From contig NZ_JAUSCG010000071.1 in assembly GCF_030651615.1 (NCBI RefSeq), positions 1-7,334 on the forward strand: a stretch of 7,334 nucleotides of DNA, in the 5' to 3' direction. A program made the position numbers and the translations under genes. This document shows positions 1 to 5,802 of this stretch, one piece after another. Position 1 is the first letter of the stretch, and the number at the start of each line of letters is the position of its first letter. The DNA comes from Methanocalculus sp. (GTDB taxonomy: Archaea; Halobacteriota; Methanomicrobia; Methanomicrobiales; Methanocorpusculaceae). The notes under the pieces were generated by a model. It did not search any database, was not told the DNA's origin, and saw nothing but the letters and a program-made list of their open reading frames with translations.

Positions 1-561
1 AACGAGATTGCAAAGGTTACGCCGTCCTATGGTGGCATGAACTATGCCCGGCTCTCAAAGCCCGAAGCGCTGCACTGGCCTTGCCCGACAACTGAGCATG
101 CAGGCACACCAATTCTGCATATCGGCAAGTTCTCCCACCCCGACGGTCTTGGCATCTTCTTCCCGATCGAGTTCAAGTATCCGGCAGAAGTTCCTGATGC
201 AGAGTATCCGTTCATCCTGACGACGGGCCGCTGCCTCTTCCACTGGCACACCGGTTCGATGACACGGCGCTCGAGCTCACTTGAGAGCGAAGTGCCGACC
301 GGCTGGATCGAGATCAATGACGAGGATGCAAAGGCACTCGGTATCAAAGACAACGAGATGATCATCGCACGAAGCCGCCGTGGTCAGATCAATGTACCTG
401 CACGGGTCACAAAGGAGATCATGAAGGGCGTCATGTTCATGCCGTTCCACTTTGCAGAATGTGCAGCAAACGTCCTGACAAACAACGCACTTGACCCGAT
501 CGCCAAGATCCCCGAGTTCAAGGCCTGTTCTGTCACCGTAGAAAAGATCAAGGAGGCCTGA
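1..561 (+). CDS. fdhA: Formate dehydrogenase alpha subunit, C-terminal part (5' end outside window)
   Basis: This is the last 186 codons of the catalytic molybdopterin subunit of formate dehydrogenase; the frame is open from base 1. FdhA oxidises formate to CO2 in the cytoplasm and passes electrons to FdhB. The visible part covers the C-terminal molybdopterin-dinucleotide-binding domain of the molybdopterin oxidoreductase family. It begins around visible residue 68 with a PFILTTGR strand, followed by the HWHTGSMTRR segment (about bases 241-270) that is typical of formate dehydrogenases. Later come a GWIEIND segment and a GVMFMPFHFAE segment (about bases 427-459), also usual for the family. 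The active-site Cys or Sec and the N-terminal Fe-S cluster lie upstream and cannot be judged. The stop is followed after 2 nt by fdhB. The family and the fdhB neighbour make the assignment secure. The substrate is inferred from family and partner. Confidence 0.93.
   Translation, partial: NEIAKVTPSYGGMNYARLSKPEALHWPCPTTEHAGTPILHIGKFSHPDGLGIFFPIEFKYPAEVPDAEYPFILTTGRCLFHWHTGSMTRRSSSLESEVPTGWIEINDEDAKALGIKDNEMIIARSRRGQINVPARVTKEIMKGVMFMPFHFAECAANVLTNNALDPIAKIPEFKACSVTVEKIKEA
550..556 (+). promoter_or_regulatory. Shine-Dalgarno of fdhB inside the fdhA 3' end
   Basis: AAGGAGG sits 7 nt before the fdhB ATG and overlaps the last sense codons of fdhA. It decides the fdhB start and implies co-translation of the two subunits. 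Confidence 0.8.
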
Positions 562-563
562 AG

Positions 564-1718
564 ATGGTTGCAAAAGGCGATATGCTCTATGCATGGGCAT
601 CAACTGAAGAAGGTGTCAAGAAGGGTGAGTGCGGAGGTGCAGTTACTGCACTGCTGAAGTACGCCCTTGAGAGCAAGATGGTTGACGGTGTTCTCGTCGT
701 CAAGAAGGGAGCAGACATCTATGATGCCACAGTCGAAGTGGTGACGAACCCGGCGGAAGTTGAGAAGGCATCCGGTTCACTCCACTGTGGAACACTCCTC
801 CTCTCGAAGATACTGACGAAGTATCTTGCAGGGGCAAACGGCATGAAGCTCGCTCTGCCGGTGAAAGGCTGCGACACGATGGGTATCCTTGAGCTTGCCA
901 GGAGAAACCAGATCAACCTGGATAACCTTATCCTGATCGGCTTAAACTGCGGTGGATCGGTCTCACCGATCGATGCAACAAAGATGATCAAAGATAAGTT
1001 TGATACGAACCCCGACGATGTTGTCAAAGAGGAGATCGACAAGGGCCAGTTCATCATCATGACAAAGGACGGCCACCACAAGGGTATCTCCATCGACGAA
1101 CTCGAAGAGGACGGCTATGGCCGGAGGAGCAACTGCCGCCGCTGCCTGTATAAGGTGCCACGTCAGGCAGACCTTGCCTGCGGGAACTGGGGTGTCATCG
1201 GCGACAAGGCCGGAAAGGCAACCTTTGTTGAAGTCTGCTCAGACAAGGGTGCAACGCTTGTCTCAAAAGCATCAGCCGCAGGTGCTGTTGTCACGTCAGC
1301 TGCTGATCCGAAGGGTATTGCCATCCGTGGAAAGGTCGAGGGTGCAATGCTGAAACTCGGCAACAAATGGCGGAAGCATGACTTCTCCGCACTCTCAGAC
1401 AACCTCTGGGATACGATCAAAGCCGAAACCTCCCGGTGCATCAAATGCTACTCATGCATTGAGAACTGCCCGGTCTGCCTCCCGATAGAAAAGGAGCTGA
1501 AGGCGGCAACAACGATGGTCCCAACCGGCCAGATTCCGCCAAGCCCGATGTTCCATATGCGCAGATTTGCTCATATCTCCGACTCCTGCATCAACTGCGG
1601 TCAGTGCGAGGAACTCTGTCCGATGGATATTCCGCTTGCGCTCCTCTCCCATGCGGTCAGGGCCGAGACGGATGCGACCTATAATCCAAAACTAGGGTCT
1701 GCCCCCTATAAAAACTAA
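564..1718 (+). CDS. fdhB: Formate dehydrogenase beta subunit, F420-reducing FrhB/FdhB family
   Basis: A 384-residue iron-sulfur flavoprotein subunit that takes electrons from FdhA and reduces coenzyme F420. In some methanogens FdhAB also docks on heterodisulfide reductase (family knowledge). The N-terminal FrhB/FdhB domain has the ECGGAVTALL segment (residues 23-32), a SGSLHCGT segment near residue 70, and PVKGCDTMGI followed by IGLNCGG (about 99-131). A CRRCLYKVPRQAD segment (about residues 190-202) carries conserved cysteines, followed by GNWG. The C-terminal part has two ferredoxin-type motifs: C292, C295, C298, C302-Pro with an extra C305, and C342, C345, C348, C352-Pro. Length is normal for the family. 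The start at 564 is supported by AAGGAGG at 550-556 with a 7-nt spacer, placed within the last codons of fdhA, so translation is probably coupled. No frameshift or missing ligand is seen. Confidence 0.95.
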   Translation: MVAKGDMLYAWASTEEGVKKGECGGAVTALLKYALESKMVDGVLVVKKGADIYDATVEVVTNPAEVEKASGSLHCGTLLLSKILTKYLAGANGMKLALPVKGCDTMGILELARRNQINLDNLILIGLNCGGSVSPIDATKMIKDKFDTNPDDVVKEEIDKGQFIIMTKDGHHKGISIDELEEDGYGRRSNCRRCLYKVPRQADLACGNWGVIGDKAGKATFVEVCSDKGATLVSKASAAGAVVTSAADPKGIAIRGKVEGAMLKLGNKWRKHDFSALSDNLWDTIKAETSRCIKCYSCIENCPVCLPIEKELKAATTMVPTGQIPPSPMFHMRRFAHISDSCINCGQCEELCPMDIPLALLSHAVRAETDATYNPKLGSAPYKN

Positions 1719-1719
1719 A

Positions 1720-1786
1720 TTTTTCTGTGCGGAATAGTGGCACGATATCAGGGGGGATATCTCCCCTTGCCCCTCTGGTTATTTTT
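1720..1786 (+). terminator. Probable transcription end region of fdhAB
   Basis: A T5 run (1720-1724) directly follows the fdhB stop. Then comes a hairpin with arms GGGGA (1753-1757) and TCCCC (1762-1766) around a TATC loop, extendable by two G-U pairs. A second T5 run follows at 1782-1786. Archaeal termination mainly uses T-tracts, so either run could serve. The next gene is convergent, which fits a terminator here. Confidence 0.45.
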
Positions 1787-1808
1787 CAAGCTCTTTCATC
1801 GTACTCAG

Positions 1809-1825
1809 GCAGGGAGACTTCCTGC
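1809..1825. terminator. Small hairpin between convergent fdhB and ATPase genes
   Basis: GCAGG (1809-1813) pairs with CCTGC (1821-1825). Inner G-T and A-T pairs give about 7 bp around a GAC loop. It lies between two convergent stop codons and could act on either transcript, but no T-tract follows it on the minus strand, so this is a weak call. Confidence 0.25.
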
Positions 1826-1867
1826 TCCATCATTGGATCAGCTAAGAAAATACCTAAGAGATGGATG

Positions 1868-3043
1868 TTATTCGTAGTTTGCAAGGATATTGTGCGCAAT
1901 CCACAATCGGAAGACATTGTCGAGTATGCCATATCTTCCCTCGTGAGGCTTCCAGACAGTCATTGTGTTGTAGAGGTCTCTCATCGAAGCGGTGAGAGAG
2001 GATGCAGGAGTTTGCATATCTGTCGCAATCTCCTTCAGCCTTCGGGTCTTTTCGGCAGAGAGATATTTTAAGATATCCTGCTGTTGCCTGCTGAACTTAC
2101 TGGAATACCGTGCTTCAAACTCACTGTCAAACTCATTGAGCATGGAAGAGAATGCGATATCCACGTCTTTTAACGTGACTGCATCCTTCTTTTCGAGGAT
2201 GGCATTTTGATAGAGTATGAATCCGATCTTCTGGAAATAGAATGGAAAACCATCGGTGTATTCATATATTTTATCAAGGGCACCATCTGATATCCTGATC
2301 TTTTGCATCTCAAGCCGGGAACGGATGTACCTGTGTACATCCTCCTGCCGAATCGGCTCCAGCTGGACCTTTGCAGCCATCAGATAGAGTGGTGAATCCG
2401 GTTTCAGGAAGACCTCATGGAGGAGAGAGACCGAAGAGCCTGAGAAGATATATCGTACATCGGGCTGGCTGTCCATATGGGTCTTGAACAGGTTGAAGAT
2501 CTTCCCATTCCATTTTCCAAGTTCCTGGAACTCATCGAATGCCAGTACTATCGGCTCTTCAATCTCGTCTGCAAAGCTTCCAATGAACTCAAAGGTTTCT
2601 GCGATGAGTTCTTCTTCGTTCACTTCACTGTCCCGGAACCGGAGGTAGACGTTTCCGACATGTTCGATACTGCCTCCAATCTCAGAGATTGATCGTGTAG
2701 CTGAGGTGATCTTTCCTTTGAAGATATCCGAGAACTTCCGTGCAAGGCCTTTGATCCGATGCTTCTCCTCATAAGTCGCAACCATTGCTCTGGTTGTGAT
2801 CCTGAAGAGATCAGCCGGACGTGTGATCTTCCTGCAGTTGACCTGGACAAAAAGGACTTCGCTCTGGATACTGTTTTTGAGATTCCTGAGCAGGGAAGTT
2901 TTACCTATTCTCCGTGGACCAATGATGACATTATTCTGTGCCTGGGAGAGGAGGTCTATTTTGATCCTGTTGACCTCTTCATCCCTGCCGATGAAATGCG
3001 GGGGTTCGACTTCACCCCCGACGATGAAAATCTGTTCAGTCAT
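1868..3043 (-). CDS. Archaeal AAA/STAND-like ATPase with C-terminal winged helix
   Basis: A 391-residue P-loop ATPase of the mostly archaeal ATPase_2-type family (PF01637-like). After an entry segment FIGRDEEV (residues 17-24) comes Walker A, GPRRIGKTS (42-50), then Walker B, IVLAFDEFQ (165-173) with D170 and E171. A sensor-1-like strand, YIFSGSS, lies near 198-204, and a lid-like helical region containing TDGFPFYFQ follows. The C-terminal stretch from about residue 315 (RQQQDILKYL, then LKEIA and SSLTASMRDL) reads as a winged helix-turn-helix, ending in a VFRLWI segment common at the end of these proteins. No DUF234 nuclease domain or repeat sensor is attached. Family members are poorly characterised, and DNA or partner binding is inferred from the winged helix. 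The start at 3043 lacks a good Shine-Dalgarno but lies just after TATA-like elements. The gene is monocistronic, with convergent fdhB downstream. Its precise role is unknown. Confidence 0.85.
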   Translation of the reverse strand: MTEQIFIVGGEVEPPHFIGRDEEVNRIKIDLLSQAQNNVIIGPRRIGKTSLLRNLKNSIQSEVLFVQVNCRKITRPADLFRITTRAMVATYEEKHRIKGLARKFSDIFKGKITSATRSISEIGGSIEHVGNVYLRFRDSEVNEEELIAETFEFIGSFADEIEEPIVLAFDEFQELGKWNGKIFNLFKTHMDSQPDVRYIFSGSSVSLLHEVFLKPDSPLYLMAAKVQLEPIRQEDVHRYIRSRLEMQKIRISDGALDKIYEYTDGFPFYFQKIGFILYQNAILEKKDAVTLKDVDIAFSSMLNEFDSEFEARYSSKFSRQQQDILKYLSAEKTRRLKEIATDMQTPASSLTASMRDLYNTMTVWKPHEGRYGILDNVFRLWIAHNILANYE

Positions 3044-3047
3044 ACTC

Positions 3048-3107
3048 TATAGTGGTTTTTCACTATATTTGATTGTAACTAATTATTATAACGTTAAAGT
3101 TCACTAT
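3048..3107 (-). promoter_or_regulatory. Promoter and operator-like repeats of the ATPase gene
   Basis: A perfect inverted repeat, TATAGTG (3048-3054) and CACTATA (3061-3067) with a 6-nt centre, lies 5 nt before the ATPase start. TTCACTAT, which covers most of one arm (3059-3066), recurs at 3100-3107, exactly 41 bp away. Read on the minus strand, two TATA-like boxes are visible. TTATAATAA (3083-3091) would start RNA near 3060. AAATATA (about 3065-3071) would start RNA near the ATG itself. The repeats therefore overlap the core promoter and suit a regulator site; this is inference. Confidence 0.45.
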
Positions 3108-3192
3108 TTGCAGTTGGTTCTGTGATGAGTCAGCTGTTTCCATTTTAGAAACCGTTCGCAAAGAGGGAAACTGTACGATCAAACAGATCTAA

Positions 3193-3339
3193 CTAATTCC
3201 TCCCCGACGCCACCCTCGCCATCATTGGCACCATGGTCGTCGGGTTCTGGAATTTCAGAATGGTATCTGTTACACCAAGGCCTCTTGTCAGTCGCGGTGA
3301 GGGAAGGCACTGACTAAGAAGGAAGAGGCGATGATACAT
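3193..3339 (-). CDS. Candidate 48-aa small ORF or gene relic
   Basis: An ATG-initiated minus-strand frame of 48 codons, starting MYHRLFLLSQ and ending MMARVASGRN before a TAG. I do not recognise it. There is no convincing ribosome binding site (only a GAGG about 11 nt before the ATG) and no TATA-like box at the right distance. It would lie upstream of and co-directional with the ATPase gene, with about 150 nt between them. The opposite strand also has an open frame here, containing a hydrophobic run LAIIGTMVVGFW, so the coding strand, if any, is uncertain. It could be a decayed fragment of a gene or insertion sequence, a small protein, or chance. Confidence 0.15.
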   Translation of the reverse strand: MYHRLFLLSQCLPSPRLTRGLGVTDTILKFQNPTTMVPMMARVASGRN

Positions 3340-3433
3340 TTCCCGAGAACCTCAGTGATGAAGGCCAGCAAGGGCAATTGAAGAAGAGGCTATTCAAAAG
3401 AATGTGTGGAAACCCCCCTCTCTCCGCTGCTCC

Positions 3434-3469
3434 TTTGCCGGAAAACGGCAAATGGAGAAAAATATATAT
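3434..3469 (+). promoter_or_regulatory. TATA-like box and adjacent inverted repeat for the small membrane protein
   Basis: An AT run, AAAAATATATAT (3458-3469), fits an archaeal TATA box centred near 3464 and would start RNA near 3490. Just upstream is a perfect inverted repeat TTTGCCG (3434-3440) and CGGCAAA (3446-3452) with a GAAAA centre. Its position beside the BRE/TATA suits an operator or activator site. The function is inferred. Confidence 0.5.
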
Positions 3470-3493
3470 CTGTTCATGAATGTATCTCAGAGC

Positions 3494-3742
3494 ATGGCAC
3501 TCGCCGAGATGCTCACCCCTATTACAATTGCTATCCAGCTTCTGATCTTCATCGCTGGATGCTATGCCGGTTACAAGCTGAAGATTCAGGCAGGATATCT
3601 CTTTGCCCTCACATTCCTGCTCTTTGCAGCCTTTGATATCGTCTCGATGATGGGATATGGAGATGACAAGCTCTCGCTCAACAATATCATCGCATCACTC
3701 TCTGCACTTGGTGGAATGTATCTCCTGATGAAGCAGATCTGA
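3494..3742 (+). CDS. Small three-helix membrane protein of unknown function
   Basis: An 82-residue hydrophobic protein that I do not recognise. Three likely membrane helices span about residues 8-27, 33-53 and 60-79. A short basic loop (YKLKIQ) separates the first two, and an acidic GYGDDK loop separates the last two. I chose the ATG at 3494 because a TATA-like run centred near 3464 would start RNA only a few bases upstream, giving a nearly leaderless message. In-frame starts at 3404, 3452 and 3476 lie within or before that promoter and lack ribosome binding sites; they remain possible (112, 96 or 88 aa). The gene is monocistronic, with its own terminator hairpin over the stop codon, and converges on the hydrolase gene. 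No catalytic or cofactor motif is visible, and the single Cys (C23) is within helix 1. Confidence 0.6.
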   Translation: MALAEMLTPITIAIQLLIFIAGCYAGYKLKIQAGYLFALTFLLFAAFDIVSMMGYGDDKLSLNNIIASLSALGGMYLLMKQI

Positions 3743-3766
3743 TCTGCTCATTTTTCCATTCTTTTT
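3732..3766 (+). terminator. Hairpin plus T-tracts over the stop of the small membrane protein
   Basis: AGCAGATC (3732-3739) and GATCTGCT (3741-3748) are perfect 8-base arms around one base. As RNA this gives at least a 6-bp stem with a 5-nt loop. T5 runs follow at 3751-3755 and 3762-3766. The hairpin includes the TGA stop (3740-3742), and the second T-run reaches the stop of the convergent hydrolase gene. It looks like an intrinsic terminator for the plus strand. Confidence 0.65.
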
Positions 3767-4637
3767 ATCTCCCTCCAAGAACCCCCCGTACCACCGCGAT
3801 ATACTCCTCCTCCGCCTCCAGATGGTGCATGTGTGATGCACCAGTAAAAACCTTCAGCACTGCCCCGTCCGTCATCCGCTGATACTCCCGGACAGTCAGG
3901 GGTGTTGCCTCATCGAACTCCCCGCAGGTATAGAGCACCGGCAGGCGGAGTGCGGCCAGAACCGGTGTTTTATCACAGTTTCTGAGTGTTCCCCGGACCG
4001 TGAACTCAGATGGCCCCCACATATGGAGGTAGATCGGAGCTGCAAGCCGCTCAAACATCCGGTTCAGGCAGTCCGGCCATATCTCCATCCGACAGAGATG
4101 GCGGCGGTAGTACTCCATCATCGCCTCCTGATAGGCGGGCGAGTCATAGACTTCGCATGATTCATGCATCCCGATTACCGCCCGCGTCTCCTGTGGCATC
4201 TGCGACAGAAGCCGCCGCTGATCTGACTCCCAGCGTGGAGACGAGATGAGGGGGCCGGAGAGGATGAGTGACGAAATCCCGGACTGTCCGTATCTCTCAC
4301 AATATGCAACCGCAAGCATCGCCCCAAATGACTGGCCGAGGAGATGGACCGGCCCCGGAGCCAGCGCCGTTCTGATCGCATGCAGCTCATCTGCATACCG
4401 TTCAAGGGTCCAGAGTGACGAATCATCAGGTGCAGGAGATCGGTATGAGCCGAGCTGGTCGTAGAAGATGACTGGCCGCTCGTCTGCAAGGGCATCCAGG
4501 GGAACAAATCCGTCATAACTTCCCCCCGGCCCTCCGTGGATCAGGATGAGCGGGATACCGGGCCTCTCTTCGCCTGCAATGCAGTACCCGACCTCGCCGC
4601 CCGGGACCGATACACTCCCTCTTCTCCGGGTATTCAT
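3765..4637 (-). CDS. Alpha/beta hydrolase, proline iminopeptidase-like (peptidase S33)
   Basis: A 290-residue alpha/beta hydrolase resembling proline iminopeptidases and the archaeal tricorn-interacting factor F1. Family members release N-terminal proline or other residues from short peptides in the cytoplasm. HGGPGGS (residues 34-40) forms the oxyanion-hole segment, and the DQLG segment (60-63) matches the family DQxG position. The nucleophile elbow is GQSFG with S103. The other triad members are probably D242 (GEFDEATP) and H269 (GASHMHHLE). A helical cap lies at about residues 135-220. There is no signal peptide. The residues after DQLG (SYRSPAPDD) differ from the common GCGRS form, so substrate preference may differ; a general esterase or amidase is possible. 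The ATG at 4637 sits 26 bp after a TATA-like box with no Shine-Dalgarno, suggesting a leaderless message. The gene is divergent from the methyltransferase and convergent with the small membrane protein. Confidence 0.85.
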   Translation of the reverse strand: MNTRRRGSVSVPGGEVGYCIAGEERPGIPLILIHGGPGGSYDGFVPLDALADERPVIFYDQLGSYRSPAPDDSSLWTLERYADELHAIRTALAPGPVHLLGQSFGAMLAVAYCERYGQSGISSLILSGPLISSPRWESDQRRLLSQMPQETRAVIGMHESCEVYDSPAYQEAMMEYYRRHLCRMEIWPDCLNRMFERLAAPIYLHMWGPSEFTVRGTLRNCDKTPVLAALRLPVLYTCGEFDEATPLTVREYQRMTDGAVLKVFTGASHMHHLEAEEEYIAVVRGVLGGR

Positions 4638-4658
4638 AGTCTGCTATCGGGATTGTGA

Positions 4659-4667
4659 ATATATAAT
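4659..4667 (-). promoter_or_regulatory. TATA-like box of the hydrolase gene
   Basis: Read on the minus strand, ATTATATAT is centred about 26 bp before the hydrolase ATG. That spacing would put the transcription start at or next to the A of the ATG, as in leaderless archaeal messages. Confidence 0.55.
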
Positions 4668-4830
4668 GATGACCAAAACCGACCGGCTCAGGCGAGCAGC
4701 CGGGTGATCATACCTGGTATCGGGGTTCTGGATAGAGCCCTTCAAAAAACCCGTCAGAGAGGTGAACAGGACGATCGGCAGGGAGAAGATTGATCAGACG
4801 TGCTATCACAATCATTGAGAACCATTTTTC

Positions 4831-4838
4831 GGGAGGAG
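4831..4838 (+). promoter_or_regulatory. Shine-Dalgarno fixing the methyltransferase start
   Basis: GGGAGGAG with a 6-nt spacer to ATG 4845 makes that the likely start rather than the in-frame ATG at 4800, which would add 15 residues. I see no clear TATA box between 4640 and 4830 for the plus strand. Confidence 0.7.
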
Positions 4839-4844
4839 CTACAG

Positions 4845-5699
4845 ATGAAAGACCATTTCGACCCATGCCCGGTATCAGACACTGCCGCCCTTGTGATGCT
4901 CTGGGCAAGCCGGTACTACGATGAGATCCCAATTATCAAACATTACATCGAGCGGCTTGATCTAACGCACGGGTATCCGCTCCTCAAGCGGTATAACGAG
5001 ATCTGCCCCTGGTACTCTGAGGTGATCATCAACAGAAAGCACTTCATCAAAAATGCGGTCACAGAACTCCTGAAGAACGATCCCGAAAGGACAGTAATCG
5101 TCAACCTGGGTGCAGGCTTCTCCCCCCTCGGCCTTGAACTTCTGCCATGGCTCTCAGATAACGTCTGCTTCACCGAGATTGACCTGAGAAACATGGAGAT
5201 TAAGCAGCGTCTCTATGCTGAACTTGCACCGGATCATCTGCTGCCCCTCTCCTGCATAAAAGCGGATATCACCGACACCCAGTCACTAAGGGAAATTCTG
5301 ATAAAGAAATTCAATGAAACGGGCTCCACCCGTCTGATTGTGGTGATGGAGGGTCTCAGCTACTATATTGACCAGATGGTGATGCAGGATGTGATGGACT
5401 CCTTAAAGGAGTCTTTCCCTAACCTGGTAATCGTCTTTGAACACCTCAAACCATGCCCTCGTATCCATCAGGAACGGCGGTATATTCCATATGATATCTT
5501 CTCCCATGTCCGGGATTATACCGGACTTGACCGGATGACCACTTATGCAGAAGATGAGATCGTTGCAATGCTTGGACCCGGCTTCTCCACCAGGTACAGT
5601 GATATGGATGAGATGGAGCTGAGGAGGACTCAGAAATCCACCTACTTTCCGGCACCGGAGTATGGATGGCTCTCGGTTGCTGTTGCAGAGCGAAAGTGA
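4845..5699 (+). CDS. PPM1/LCMT-like class I SAM-dependent methyltransferase
   Basis: A 284-residue methyltransferase of the leucine-carboxyl-methyltransferase-like (PPM1/TcmP) group; it transfers a methyl group from SAM to an unknown acceptor. Motif I is VNLGAGFSPLG (residues 86-96). The acidic motif is E111-I-D113, a further SAM-contact motif is KADITD (139-144), and VMEGLSYYID (167-176) matches the family EGxxxY segment. An early NRKHF segment (63-67) takes the place of the usual Arg-rich start of this family. I prefer ATG 4845 over the in-frame ATG 4800 because GGGAGGAG (4831-4838) lies 6 nt before it, whereas 4800 has no site. No membrane segment or signal peptide is seen. The gene has no operon partner: the hydrolase is divergent and an AT-rich promoter region follows. 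Known relatives methylate protein carboxyl groups, polyketides or small molecules, so the acceptor cannot be named here. Confidence 0.8.
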   Translation: MKDHFDPCPVSDTAALVMLWASRYYDEIPIIKHYIERLDLTHGYPLLKRYNEICPWYSEVIINRKHFIKNAVTELLKNDPERTVIVNLGAGFSPLGLELLPWLSDNVCFTEIDLRNMEIKQRLYAELAPDHLLPLSCIKADITDTQSLREILIKKFNETGSTRLIVVMEGLSYYIDQMVMQDVMDSLKESFPNLVIVFEHLKPCPRIHQERRYIPYDIFSHVRDYTGLDRMTTYAEDEIVAMLGPGFSTRYSDMDEMELRRTQKSTYFPAPEYGWLSVAVAERK

Positions 5700-5718
5700 G
5701 ATCCCTAGTGCTGAAATC

Positions 5719-5790
5719 GTATGATTTATGTTATAACTCTCATTTAATAACGAATAAATACTATTTCTACATATTGCTACGGAATAAACA
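5719..5790 (+). promoter_or_regulatory. AT-rich promoter region of the surface protein operon
   Basis: The stretch between the methyltransferase stop and the 5803 start is much more AT-rich than its surroundings. TATA-like candidates include TTTAATAA (5743-5750) and AATAAATA (5753-5760); the latter would start RNA near 5782-5785. GAATAAA occurs twice, at 5752 and 5782. The exact box cannot be decided by eye. Confidence 0.4.
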
Positions 5791-5802
5791 AATGGTATTA
5801 CT

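Larger units (their letters stand above)
3044..3493. other. Long divergent intergenic region
   Basis: About 450 bases lie between the ATPase start (minus) and the preferred start of the small membrane protein (plus). The left end (3044-3110) is AT-rich promoter sequence with repeats. The middle (about 3126-3403) has a more coding-like composition but only short open frames, including a 48-aa minus-strand candidate at 3193-3339. A near-perfect 16-bp palindrome lies at 3245-3260. The right end holds a 7-bp inverted repeat and a TATA-like box. I see no tRNA, CRISPR or intact mobile element. Confidence 0.6.

Noticed and set aside
719..1093. 124-aa minus-strand open frame inside fdhB
   Set aside because: fdhB is well supported by family motifs on the plus strand across the same bases.
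1437..1479. Fifth cysteine (C305) after the first FdhB ferredoxin motif as an unusual cluster
   Set aside because: As I recall, a Cys after the Pro occurs in other FdhB proteins, so I do not treat it as a novel ligand.
1727..2071. 114-aa plus-strand open frame overlapping the end of the ATPase gene
   Set aside because: It has no ribosome site or motif, starts in the fdhB terminator region, and overlaps the conserved C-terminal part of the ATPase.
3122..3390. Two GTGATGA strings (3122-3128, 3355-3361) resembling box C of a C/D guide RNA
   Set aside because: No CTGA box D lies at the required distance from either, and no terminal stem is evident.
3322..3390. Direct repeat GAAGAGGC at 3322 and 3383 as possible insertion-sequence footprints
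   Set aside because: Eight purine-rich bases recurring once is within chance, and no inverted ends or transposase are present.
5714..5727. AAATC/GATTT hairpin after the methyltransferase stop as a terminator
   Set aside because: The stem is only 5 bp and AT-rich with no following T-tract, so it cannot be separated from promoter composition.
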